Source: Bicyclus anynana
Taxonomy: Eukaryota > Arthropoda > Insecta > Lepidoptera > Nymphalidae
DNA: 64,000 bases
Assembly (NCBI RefSeq): GCF_947172395.1
Contig: NC_069106.1
Span: 2,108,001-2,172,000, forward strand
Direction: 5' to 3'
Shown: piece after piece, positions 49,444 through 63,000 of the stretch
How positions within the stretch are numbered: the stretch's first letter is position 1
Layout: each line of letters opens with the position of its first letter
Position numbers and translations under genes: made by a program
The notes under the pieces: model-generated
Seen by the model: the letters and a program-made list of their open reading frames with translations, nothing else
Told to the model about the DNA's origin: nothing
Database searches by the model: none

Positions 49444-52400
49444 CTGTTGACAGTACATATAATATTTCATATTAATCATATAATTTTTTAAGTATGCTAT
49501 ACTCGTACTATACTATACTAGCCGTGATAGTCCAGTGGATATGACCTCTGCCTCCGATTCCGGAGGGTATGGGGTTCGAATCTGGTCCGGGGCATGCACC
49601 TCCAACTTTTCATTTGTGTGCATTTTATGAAATTAAATATCACGTGTCTCAAACGGTGAAGGAAAACATCGTGAGGAAACCTGCACACCAGAGAATTTCT
49701 TAATTCTCTGCGTGTGTGAAGTCTGCCAATCCGCATTGGGCCAGCGTGGTGGACTATTGGTCTACCCCCTCTCATTCTGAGAGGAGACTCGAGCTCAGCA
49801 GTGAGTCGTATATGGGTTGATAATGCAACTCGTACTATATTATTTTCGCGCAGGACGCGTTCACTGACACAAACTATTTTTAATAATTAAAAGTCATCGA
49901 TCTCCTATTAAAAAGTAGATGCACAATCAGCGACCAAAAAACGTCCCCACTCAATGAGAGCCCAACACAACTTCTTGGCACTCAAGTACATTCAAGTAGT
50001 CGCATTTGCAAATTCAACCTTGAACTCAATCCTTAAGGTTGAATATGCTCTGAATTTGGGATTTCATTGAATATTGGACTATATTTAAAGGTCTTTAGGT
50101 ATAATTTTCTTTACCATTAATTCTAAAACTGTAATAATTAAAAGTTAATATTTTTTTTAGTATTAATTCCAGCAATTAGGTACTGTATAGGAAATGAGAA
50201 ATGCAATATATTGAACTATTAAAGGTATCCCTAAAACCTACACCCAAGGTCACAAGTCCTGGTACCTGCTCGAGTTGTTTCCTCTACCACAAATAATCTT
50301 TTTATTATTCTTCACAATTTAACCCTAGACTACAATCTCACCTGATAAGTGATTATGCAATCTAAAATGGAAGCGGGCTAACATGTTACGAGGAGGATAA
50401 TAAATCCGATCTAAATCGCTTGGCGGTACGTCTTTGTCGGTAGGATGTTTTTTTTTTTTTTTATTATTCTTTACAAGTTAGCCCTTGACTACAATCTCAC
50501 CTGATGGCAAGTGATGATGCAGTCTAAGATGGAAGCGGACTAACTTGTTAGGAGGAGGATGAAACCCTTTCGGTTTCTACACGGGATCGTACCGGAACGC
50601 TAAATCGATTGGCGGTACGTCTTTGCCGGTAGGGTGGTAACTAGCCACGGCCGAAGCCTCCCACCAGCCAGACCTGGACAAATTAAGAAAATCTCAATCG
50701 AACCCAGGACCTCCGTTTTGTAAATTCACCGCGCATACCACTGCGCGACGGAGGCCGTCAATAAAACCACCAGTGGTACCAGCCACTCACTAGCCACGGC
50801 CGAAGTCTCCTACCAGCCTGAACTGTAAACTCACCGGAGAAGCAGTCGATCCTGGAAGCAATGCTGCACTTGTTGGCCAGGTACCGGCTGATGCGGCCCT
50901 TGTTCTTGAGACCGGCGCGCCCGATGAACGTGGAGTGGTACAGCAGACCGTACTTGGGCGTCTTGGAGCGCGTCTTCAGTGCGCGGAACAGCGCCTTCTC
51001 AGCGCCTGGACAAGTAGTTGACTCATATCAAATACTAGCTGACGCCGTGCGGTTTCACCTGCGTGGTTCCCGTTCCCGTAGAAATACGGTGATAAAATAT
51101 AGCCTATAGCCTTCCTCGATAAATGGGTTATCTACTCAGACCAATTATTGTATAGGACCTGCCTCGCTAGACGTTACTTTTCTGTCAAAGTATATGATCA
51201 ACGATCTAATGCGATTATAAAAACTGTCTCTATATAATCGATGTTAAATAGTTGTAACCGTGTTCGTCGGTTAAAGAGCTCCGTAAAAATACTTTTCTGT
51301 ATAATTGAATGGTGTTAAAAACGGGAAAAAACTTCTAGTTTAGTATAAGATATACATCAAATCTAAGCTCGTTTTCCTCAGAAAATGACAGACAATTTTG
51401 TTCGTGACTATGAGTGCGATACAGGTCCTTCTATAATTGGTCTGAGGTTATCTAACACTGAAAGAATTTTATTAAAAAGAAACGGCTTTACTGGATTTAA
51501 TTACGGATCTTTATTACTCACACACTGGTTACAAGTTACAACTTACAATGGCGGACACCGGAAGAAGCATAAAGAATGAAGATTGACAATAGACTTAAGC
51601 ATAGATTATATATACTCGGAGGATACATAATTTAGTGAGAGTGTTTATTTTGGTGATACCAATTTCTAACACCCCAACTTCAGCAAATAAACTAAACTCA
51701 TAATTAAACAAATTCAAATCTGACATAGTCCTAAACCCCCCATACATTTATAGTGTTTATCTATACTTAAAGCTTTTGTAAGAAAATCAGCAGGCATGGC
51801 TGTTGTTGGCAAATATTCCAATTTTATAATTTTTTCACAAACTGCATTCTTAATGAAATGATATTTAATATCAATATGTTTACTTTTTCTATGATATGAA
51901 TGATTATTTGCCACCAACTTCTGAGCACTCTGGCTATCATTATATAAAATTACAGAACTTGAATTTCCAGTTAATTCATACAACAAAGATCTTAAATACA
52001 TAGCCTCTTTGCATGCCTCTGCTATAGACATATATTCAGCCTCCATACTTGATAAAGCAACAGTCTTTTGTTTCTTACACTCCCAGGAAATAGCCGAGCC
52101 TGACATCACAAAACAATAGCCAGTATAGGATTTGCGGTCTATGATATTACTAGCCCAATCAGCATCAACAAATCCTACAAGATCAGCTTTTTCCTTAACA
52201 TATTTTAAACAATAATTTTTAGTTTTCTTTAAATATCTTAGTACTCTCTTTGCATAATTCCAATGAACACTAGTATAACACTTATTAAATTGACTGAGAA
52301 AACTTATACAATAAGTTATGTCAGGTCTTGTAAGGACTGACAAGTACATGAGACTACCTATTAACTGTTGAAATGGAATATTACTATCAAAACTTTCTGA

Positions 52401-55400
52401 TTTATTGATATTTAACTTACATTCCATCGGAGTACTAGCATCTTTACAGTTAATCATGTTAAATCTCTCTAACAACTGCTCAACATATAGCTCTTGGTCT
52501 AAGGTAATAGAATTAGAATTTTTATCAATTTTAACTCTCATGCCTAAGCATTGCTGAACCTGTCCTAAATTTTTAATCTTAAAGTTAGAACGCAATACAG
52601 AAATTAAATTATCAGTCTCTTGTTTGTTATTAGAATAAACAAAAAAATCATCCACATACAATGCAATAATAATTTTACATTTATCATTCATTTTTGTGAA
52701 AACACATGGCTCTAAATTACTCTTTTTAAACCCCAATTCACATAAACATTGCTCTACTCTCTCATACCAGGCTCTAGAGGACTGCTTTAACCCATAAATT
52801 GCTTTATTTAATTTTACAATATTTACTTTTTTATCAATATCACAATTTATGTTTGGTTGAACCATATAGATATCCTCTTTGAGATAACCATTTAAGAAAG
52901 CTGTTTTCACATCTAAATGAGTGATTTCTAAACTTAATTGTACAGATAAAGCAAATAACAATTTCAGGGTAGAGTGTCTTACCACTGGTGAAAAAGTTTC
53001 ATCATAATCGATACCTGGCCTCTGTGTGAAGCCTTTAGCCACTAAACGTGCCCTGTAACACACACTGTTATCACTATCAACTTTTCTTTTAAACACCCAT
53101 TTACACTTCACTAAGGTTTTATCACTGGGTAATGAGTCCACAGGGACCCATGCATCATTTTCCTCGAATGCCTGTAACTCCTCCTTCATTGCATCAATCC
53201 AATAGTCTCTGTCAGGTCCTTTTAAAGCCTCCTGAACACTAATGGGATCACAACTCATAACTGGAGGTGATGTGGTAGCTAGGTTTGTATAACCGTAGCG
53301 CTCTGGTATTTTTCTTGTACGCTTTTCAACTTCAGGGCCTTTATCTTCTGCTTGCTCATCAAGCTTCTGAGATTGCTCTAAGGTAGTATCCAAATCAGTC
53401 ATAGCGTTAAGATATTCTGACTCCGAAGAAATATTAAGATCTGGATTCAACGTAGATTCCTTCTTAATTTCTATGTCTATACTCTTAACATCACTGCTCG
53501 ACTCCTCTGTTTGGATAATATCCCCAACTGAAACTGGTACATATGAGTCCTGCTGATTTTCTATATTCTCATGAATAATTACATCTCGACTCGTAGTAAT
53601 ACATCTTTTACTAGGATCATACACCCGGTAACCTTTGACATTATCAGCAAATCCAACTAAAATTTGCTTTTTGGACTTGGTATCCCACTTTAGCCGCTTC
53701 TCTTTTGGCACGTGAACCATCACCTGGCTGCCAAATATTCTTACATGACTTAAATCTGGTTTTGTATTTGTCCATAGCTCATATGGTGTTTTATTATTTA
53801 AGCCTGATGCAACTGACCTGTTTCTAAGATAGACGGCAGTATTGGCTGCCTCTGCCCAAAACTTCTTATCTAGACCTGCATCAAATAATAAACAGCGAGC
53901 CCTCTCAACAATGGTTCTGTTAATACGTTCACTTAAACCATTTTGCTCAGGAGTATATGCATTAGTCTTCTGATGAAGAATGCCGGCCTGCTTCAAATAG
54001 TTCTCAAATTCATTGCTACAAAACTCTAAGCCATTATCCGTTCTAAAAATTTTAATTTTTTGGTTTTGTTGGTTTTCTACCATCGCCTTATATTCTTTAA
54101 AATATTTAAATGACTCACTTTTCGCCTTAAGGAAATAAATATGAACCATACGGGTATAATCATCAACAAAAATTAGGAAATACCTTGCTCCACCAATCGA
54201 GATGGTCTCCATCGGCCCACACACATCTGCATGAATGATATTTAAAGATGCACTGCTCCTTGTTCCTGTATGGCCAAATGGTAAGCGAGATTGTTTTCCT
54301 TTACAACACACTGCACATGTATTCATATTTATATCTGACTTGTCTGTATATGACATACCTGTCACTGCTCCGTCTTTCATTTTGTTCAGATCGTTTATAT
54401 TCAAGTGACCCAGTCTCCTATGCCAAACTTGACTACTGACTGCTGGAGTTGATGTAAACAAACATTGTTTATGTTCTATGGCTAACTTGTATACACCATC
54501 TATCTCATTTGCTATGGCCACCAAATTGTTGAGTTTGTTGTAAATATAGCAGCACTTTTCTTTGAATTCCACTCTGTTGCCATTTTTGATAAGTTGACTT
54601 ACTGATATTAAGTTCGTAGTGAGGTTAGGTACACATAGAACGTCTTTTAAAATCACTTCATATTTACATTGTGGAGTCAAAGTAACTATTGCAACGTCAC
54701 CCGAACACAACACTGGCATAATACTTTGATTTGCTGTAATTATCTCTTTTGTGCTAGGTGTAAAACACTCATTCTGCACGATGTTTACATCCGTGGTCAT
54801 ATGCGTACTCGCACCGCTGTCTAAATAATAATCATATTTACTGTAGTTCCCATTTAAAAACACTGCGGAAAACGCGTTCGTTTTCTTTATTGGTTGTTTC
54901 CTGCACTGTGATTTATAATGTCCAGGCGATTTACACCGAAAACAAATGATATTACTTTTATCGGATTTCATAGATAATCCGGCATCTCCGGCGCCATGAC
55001 GGTTTGACATTTCATTGCCTTGTCTGACAAATTTTTTATTATGTTGTCGGCCATGTTGTCCTATATTTTTATTATAGAATGCACTTCCGGCCACACTACT
55101 TTCATTGTCTATGTCGATTAACTTGGTTTTAATGACATCGGCACTAATGGTGATTCCAGAATGTTCTATCGCCATTATCATGGGAAAGTATTTTTCAGGT
55201 AGCCCTGCCAACATCAAACATCCTATCCACTCCTCGTTAACAGTAAAACCGGTTCCGGACAATTTCTGAGCTGTTTCCATTATTTTTGTAATGTAATTTG
55301 TCATTGAATCAGAGTCATCCAGGCGTATTGAAATTAAATTTCGTAATAATGTTATTCTTCTTGAAAATCCTGAATCGTCAAACATGGTTTTCAGCTTCAT

Positions 55401-56917
55401 CCATAGGTGCCTTGTGCTGGAAGCGTCCTTAATATGGACATATAAAGATGGATCTATTGTTAAAATTAACTTAGCTTTCGCCTTTGCATCTTCTGCGGCT
55501 ACTAATTCTGGACTCTCTTCTTTAATGCACTTATCCATGCTCTCCAGAACAAGAAGATTCTCCGCTGCAAACGCCCATTCGTGATAATTCTCGCGTCCCT
55601 TCAGCTTGGGCACGCTAGTCAGGAATGAACTGGAACTCGAACTAGCCATCACTGTTAATTTGTATTCAATTACTTTATACGTTTTACTTTAATATTAATT
55701 TCGGGCTTACTGTGCCCATAACCTATTAAAAAGAAACGGCTTTACTGGATTTAATTACGGATCTTTATTACTCACACACTGGTTACAAGTTACAACTTAC
55801 AATGGCGGACACCGGAAGAAGCATAAAGAATGAAGATTGACAATAGACTTAAGCATAGATTATATATACTCGGAGGATACATAATTTAGTGAGAGTGTTT
55901 ATTTTGGTGATACCAATTTCTAACAATTTTTTTAAGTCAGACCAGTAGTTCCTGAAATTAGCGCGTTCAATCAAACAAACAAACAAACTCTTCAGCTTTA
56001 TAATATTAGTATAGATCATCATCATTATCATTGACTCGTATCAAAAATATATTGTAGGAAATAGTAGTCTGAGACGGATATGACGTCGCTCGATCTCGTG
56101 TTGGCTCGTGCCGACGGTAGGTGGCGCGACTTGTTTCTGTAAAGAGTAGGGAGTTCGAGAGGGGCAGCGATCGGTTGGCGGGAACGCATTGCGATATAAG
56201 GCGCTCATCGTACGGTCGGCTTCAGCATGCTCGTGGCGTTCGAGCCGTTCACATTTCTTGTTGTGTAATTCTTTATGGGTTAAAAATCTATACTATATAA
56301 TAAATCTGTAGAGAGCTCAATTCTGTACATGAAATATATTTCCGAAATAACTATCAGGAGGTGATTAGTGATCGATACTGATGCCAAAAATGCAATCAGT
56401 AAAGTTTTTGTCTGTATGTTCGTTATAGAAAGAAAAACTACTCGACGGATTTTAACGAAACTTGGTATAATTGGTCTTCATACTCCTGGGCAGGTTATAG
56501 TATACTTTTCATCACGCTACGATCAATAGGAGCAGAGCAATGAAGGGAAATGTTGGGAAAACGGGAGAAGTTACTCCGTTTTTTGCTTTTATGGGTAGGG
56601 TAGGGTAGTCTAACTTACCGAGTATCTGCAGCGTGGAGGCGGGGTACTTGGCCAGGCTGGTCAGCGAGCCCGCCTTGGAGATGAGTCGCGCGCCCACCTG
56701 GTCGCCCACCAGCGTGGTGAGATTTGGCGCTACGGAGCTCATCTTGGTGTGCAGGTAGTGGGATATTTGCTTCCTGCTCACCAAAAAAAAAAAATTGAAT
56801 TTATGATCATCACCATCATCATGATCATCACCATCATCATCGTCATTCATCGCCGTCATCGTCGTCATCGTCGTCATCCTCATCATCGTCATTCATCGCC
56901 GTCATCGTCGTCATCGC

Positions 56918-56949
<32 letters not shown>

Positions 56950-56995
56950 TCATCGTCGTCATCGTCGTCGTCGTCGTCGTCATCGTCGTCATCGT

Positions 56996-57038
<43 letters not shown>

Positions 57039-60000
57039 ATAGTCGTCATCGTCGTCATCCTCATCATCGTCGTCATCGTGTCATCATCATTACTTATTGT
57101 AGTGCTCAACAAACTATTAGACAAAATTTTTACATCTTTTTTGTTAGATCAAAACAATTAATCGTTTTGATTTAGTCAATTTTTTAATTAACTTAGGCAA
57201 TTATTAATTAAATAATTAATGGTTTATAACTTGGCCACTAACTATGGGCTTTATCTGTGTAATCAAATCAGAAATTCGCAGAATAACCTAAGTCACCAAC
57301 ATAGTTCAACACATAGTTTAAAAAGCCGATGGGTCTCCTAAAACGTTAAAATGGCGACCTCGCACTAGAAAGCGCAGTGGATTTACCCACCACCAGGTGG
57401 ACTGACGAAATTTCCGGGGCAGGGATTCCCTGGATGCATGTAGATCAGTGTCAAGATGTTTGGAAGTCCCTACAAAAGGCCTATGTCCTGCAGTAGACGT
57501 CCATCGGCTGAAGATATCAAAATATTATAGAGGTTGCAATGGAGTAATTCCCATAGCTTCAAGGTGTCCACTTATAGGAGCCAAACTGCATAACTAATAT
57601 TTTTAACTAAAAAAATAAAAACTTTTTTAAGTAATAAAAAAAATTCAGACTATCCATATACGCCTTTATCTATCCTTACATTTAAAATACGTAAAACTTG
57701 GCTACGTCATAATTATATGTATTCGTATAAGGGACACATATTGAGATCTATTTACAAAAGAAATATTATTTACCCTGTAAATATTAATTATAGAACACTT
57801 GTTCCTTGAACATTTTTAATTAATTTTCGGTAAAAAAAAAACGTAACCCCATTGTCGTTATCAACCCATATACGGCTCACTGCTGAGGTCGAGTCTCCTC
57901 TCAGAATGAGAGGGGTTAGGCCAATAGTCCACCACGCCTGGCCCAATGCGGATTAGCAGACTTCACACAGGTCTCCTCACAATGTTTTCCTTTACTGTTT
58001 GAGACACGTGATATTTAATTTCTTAAACTTTTGAGTTGTGTTTCTAAAAAACACAACTCAAAAGTTGGAGGTGCATGCCCAGGACCGGATTCAAACCCAC
58101 ACCCCCTATCACCGCTCATAACCCCATAGTTATGGTAAAAACTCCCGAGCACCCTGTATTAATAAATGGAACTGACCTGTAAGTACCCAATGCTACAACT
58201 CGAACAGCAAACATCTGTATGTTGATCAGATCAACGGGAGAAATATCCATTCCCATGGACATCTTAGAGGCATCGAGGACCGCCTGGGCCTTCTCCGAGT
58301 CCCCGATGATCTCAGTGAGAGGCTCCAGGGACTCTGCGGTGAGGGACTTGCGGTCTTTGATGTACTCCGCGCATTTGGCGTACAGGTGGTTGTCGGGGAC
58401 AATGCTCACCAGCTCTGGGAAGTGGTAGGAGTACCATTCTCTGTAAAAAATATTGAAATTTAAAAAAAACTAAAACGTTACATATAATATCTTACAAAAA
58501 CAAAAAAAAACTTATTAAAGTTGTTGTCCATATGTCTGTCTGGCTAATCTCTGGAACAGCTGAACCGATGTTCGTGGTACTTTCATTGGACAATAGAGGG
58601 GTTTTAAAGCAACTAATAGCCTACTTTTATCTCCATCCAGAAAAATCCATTTGAAGAAATTGAATTTCGTAGCCTGCTAGTTATATGGTGATATCCACAA
58701 AGTACACACAAGTGAGACCAGAATTTTTATGAAACTTTATCTTTAAATATGATGAAAAGAGAAGATTTTAATGAAAATTATGAAAAACCGGATTTCAGGT
58801 TCTTGAATGTCAGTTTTAGGGCCTTAAAATCCAAACGACCTCTGTGACGCAGTGGTATACGCGGTGGATTTACAAGACGGAGTTACTGGGTTCGATCAAT
58901 TCGATTTAATCCCCATTAATGACTCTCGGTCTGACTGGTGGGAGGTGGAAAGAAATGCCAACTCACCGGATCCTCATGGAGAAGGTGTTGATGTCCTTGT
59001 CGAGCTGGTCCAGCAGCGCGATGGACTGGATGATCATGTTGTCCACGCGGTGCACGTTGAACTTGACGCGGGCGCGGGAGTACGAGTGACCCAGGCCAAG
59101 CTGAGCCACGCTGCAGGCTTTGAGGGTCAGCCCTTTGATGAGCGAGTGGAAGTGGTGCCTTATACCTGGAAATGTATTCGGTATCAACCCATATTCGACT
59201 CACTGCTGAGCTCGAGTTTCCTCTCAGAATGAGAGGGATTATGCTAATAGTCCACCACGCTGGCCCAATGTGGATTGGCAGACTTCAGACGGAGAGAGTT
59301 AAGAAAATTATCTGGTATACAGGTTTCTTATCGATGTTTTCCTTCACTTTTTGAGACATGTGATATTTAATTTCTTAAAAAACTGAAAAGTTGGAGGTAT
59401 ATGCCCTGGACCGGATTCGAACCTCCAGAGGATTGTAACCATATATATTTTATCTTGGTCTTGAAATGTTTGTGGAGGTATGGCGAAGGTTTAAAAGGTG
59501 AGAAAAATGAGAATAATTGCCTGGAAAACTGTAAAAATGACCCTTTTCTTCTTACAAACGTTTAAGAATCAATTATAGATCTTAAGGGTAGGGGTTGGGT
59601 AGAGGTAAGGTACAAGTAGGGTAAGGATAGGAAAGATTTGCACATAAATCAATGTGAAGCTTGACTGGGTCCGCTAGTTTTTTTTATAAATTTTTAATAG
59701 TGTTTTGTAATTTGTATTTTATAAACATTGTTAAAAAATAAAAAAAAGAACAAATAAATAAATAAATGAGATAAATATAAATGTCGCAACATTTCTGCAT
59801 ACACATCAATTGACTGATGATTTAGCAAGACCCACTGCATTTAGTATAGCACAATTTTATTACCACAAATTATGTGAAACTTGCAATAGATCAATTTGTG
59901 CATATCATGAGGTATTAAATTGGGTAAATTGACTGCATATATCAATTTAACCCAATTTAAATTGTAGAAAATACTTAATATCATAAGTATCAGAATCAAT

Positions 60001-63000
60001 GGGATTTGAACCTGTGTCAATGTATAACACAATCGAAATGTATTACCATTTAGCCACAGCTCACATACCTATTTGAACTGAATTATCTGTACTTATATTG
60101 GCTGTCATTGAAGATTTTTTTTTATTTATATAAATCGCATAATGAATAATGAAATGTGGCGCGGAATGTTAAGATATGAAAATATATCTAACTTAAAGGG
60201 AAATCAGTTTAATAGTTTACAAAATATTTTTAAAAAATCTGATGAGGTCTCAAAAAATATGAAAAATCATTACGAAGGCGCCAGAGTGACCGCAACCCTG
60301 GTCATCCGCTTACAGCAGTTGTAACTTTTAAGTTTTTAATTCCACATTATAATGTCAAATGATACTTTGAATATAATAATTAATGTGCAGTGATTTACAT
60401 ACTAAATTGGTTTTATGTTTATAATTTTAGAACACAACTTTAAGCAATGTGTTAAAAAACATTTACTTAGTCGAGGTTACTACACTATTGATGAGTTCCT
60501 TAACGACAAAGGTGCTTGGAGGCCATTGGATCAGCTTCCACCTTCACACAGGAAATAAAACTATAAGAAATTGTAATTTAATTGTTATCAAATGTAAATT
60601 GTAATACTGTATGACTTTTTCAAAAGAGCAACTGTTGAGTTTCTTGCCGGTATCTTCTCAGCAGAACCTGCCTTCCGAACCGGTGGTAGAATCTTTACAA
60701 ATAGTCAACTGACGTGTCAAAAGTGCTTGTAAACTGAGCCTACTTGAAATAAATGAATTTTGAATTTTGAATTTTAGAAATATATTCGAAAAAAGCACCA
60801 CTCCAACATATTCTACAGCGCCACTCCGGTCACTTCACCACAGTAAATGTATCAGAAAAGCATCCTATGGCGCACAAATTTGTTCCTTTAACATTTTTAC
60901 CTTGAGGTCACAGGTCACCATATGGCACATAGGTGCAGGTAGGGGTCTGGTCATCGGTGACCGTGGTGGCAGCTAACATGTTAATAATAAAGTTAATATA
61001 TTTTTGGTAACATTCTATAAACAAACAGTTTAAAATAAATATGTTATGAAATAACAGGCGTTTTCTACCTTAATTTGTTGGAAAACAGAACATAAAGTAT
61101 TTTTTTTTCTTCTGGGTTTATCTGCGATCAGTAACAACTATAAGCAGATATGTTCTATGATAACTTCGCTTTTCGAGTGAATTCCCCAGTGAAAAAATAC
61201 CCCCTCATTGTTTTTATAATAATGTCTAAATAATGTGCTTTCTTTTAAGCCTGCTCTGATATTTTTTTTTTTTTTTATTTTTTATTCTTTACAAGTTAGC
61301 CCTTGACTACAATCTCACCTAATGGTAAGTGATGATGCAGTCTAAGATGGAAGCGGGCTAACTTGTTAGGAGGAGGATGAAAATCCACACCCTTTCGGTT
61401 TCTACATGGCATCGTACCGGAACGCTAAATCGTTTGGCGGTACGTCTTTGCCGGTAGGGTGGTAACTAGCCACGGCCAAAGCCTCCCACCAGCCAGACCT
61501 GGATAAATTAAGAAAATCTCAATCTGCCCAGCCGGGGATCGAACCCAGGAATCAGTTAGCGTGCGGGCGAGCCGGTCTAACACGGCCGCCCATTCAGACG
61601 ACTGTCATGCTGAAAGGCTACAGAATAATATGAAAATATGAAAACACATAAACTACGGCTGTACCCCAACTACAGCAGTTTCTCCATTTCAATAATAACA
61701 AACCTCTCAGCACTTCTGGAACCACACCAGTGTGTGAGCATGGTATCTCCAACGCCTCACTGATGGCCGCTCCCAGCTTGGGGTCCAACACTCCCAGGGT
61801 GCATTTGTTCCGTTTCTTGCGTTTAGGCAGTGCTCCCTCCAGGAATAAGTTCAGGTCTTCTGGTAGGATACCTGGAGAACATAATTATGATAATGTCCAG
61901 TATCTGTGAATACGGCACCTTGGCTTCAACGTCTAGACTTGGCAAAACCAAACTTAGTTCAAAAAATCTGGTGGCACAACTGGCAAAATAACAGACCACT
62001 AATATTGTAGTTATACATATAAGTAGGCTTTTGTCTCGGCTTTCGAAGGTGCCTTTTTCTTTCTTTTTTCATTATGGTCCAGAGATCAGCCTCTGGACCA
62101 TAAAACGATCAAATGACTACTTACAATGTTGTTTGCTCTGCACATTCACTGATTCGCGTCGCTCTAGAAATTAGTTTTATTACTATACTATGTTTGCCAG
62201 TTGTGTCCTTTACAGGCGGAATTTGCAGTCTCTGACGTCTAACAATCTGATATCCAGGCTAATACACTCGTGTTCAGAGCAGACTTACAGTTCGGAGCTT
62301 ACTATAACTTCCTCATTATTGTAGCAATGTTTAGACTATGTGGTTTTGAATCACAAGGTCTTTTTGACTCCTCCTTGGGCTCTGTATCAATGTTATCACC
62401 GTCATTAACAGCCAATGGACGTCCACTGCTGAAAATTAGCCTATTGCATGGACTTCCAAACAACATGGTCTTAAGCAATTCGGCTGTGAATAGAAGACCT
62501 GAGGGAATTTCAAAATTTGAACAAAAATTAGACGTACCTTCAGAAATAGCATTAATGTTTTCCAAAGCGAGCACGGCAGACTTGAATGGCTGGAATGAGA
62601 TCAAGGTGACCACAGAGTTGAATCTCTGCAGGTCGGTGACAGACTCTTCCACCTGAGGCAGAAACGCTGCCAGCTCCTCAAACTCTGACACACGGAACAG
62701 GGCGAACCCTGCACTGTGCTCATAGAGCACAAATAACTTACTCTGAAAAATTGAACATTATTATTAGTAGGAAATAAAGCCAAAGTGTCTCAATGTGGGT
62801 ATATTATTATGTTTTGTGTCTCAAAAGGAAAAAAAACAGAACCCTTATAAGATCACACTGTTGTCTGTCTGTCTGTCTGTCTGTTAGGACCCTTTATTTT
62901 GTGTAGTGTGTAGTAGAGGTATCAAGTTCAAATTTAGATTGTATATTCAGGTCTACTGTTCCATGAAGTTGTGAAAATATCACAGTTGTGGTTACTAATA

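Larger units (their letters stand above)
51471..55925 (-). mobile_element. Full-length Copia LTR retrotransposon
   Basis: Two 201-bp LTRs (51471-51671 and 55725-55925) begin TGTTAGAAATTGG on the - strand and appear identical. ATTTT flanks both sides (51466-51470, 55926-55930) as a 5-bp target duplication. Next to the 5' LTR the primer site GGTTATGGGCACAG complements the anticodon-loop region of initiator Met tRNA, as in Drosophila copia. A short purine tract ending GGGG lies directly before the 3' LTR. It lies in NOP56 intron 6 in the same direction as the gene. Confidence 0.95.
51032..56016 (+). repeat. Older 7800-family repeat split by a MITE and by Copia
   Basis: Three pieces (51032-51134, 51447-51470, 55926-56016) join to a normal copy when the hAT-like MITE and the Copia element are removed. 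The intact copy at 40743 shows the expected uninterrupted order. Confidence 0.8.

Noticed and set aside
56512..57124. Poly-Ser and Met/Thr-rich frames
   Set aside because: Trinucleotide repeat translated; the only coding part here is NOP56 exon 6.
60142..60324. 60-residue frame on + in NOP56 intron 3
   Set aside because: Sits upstream of a LINE 3' end with no recognisable domain; chance length.
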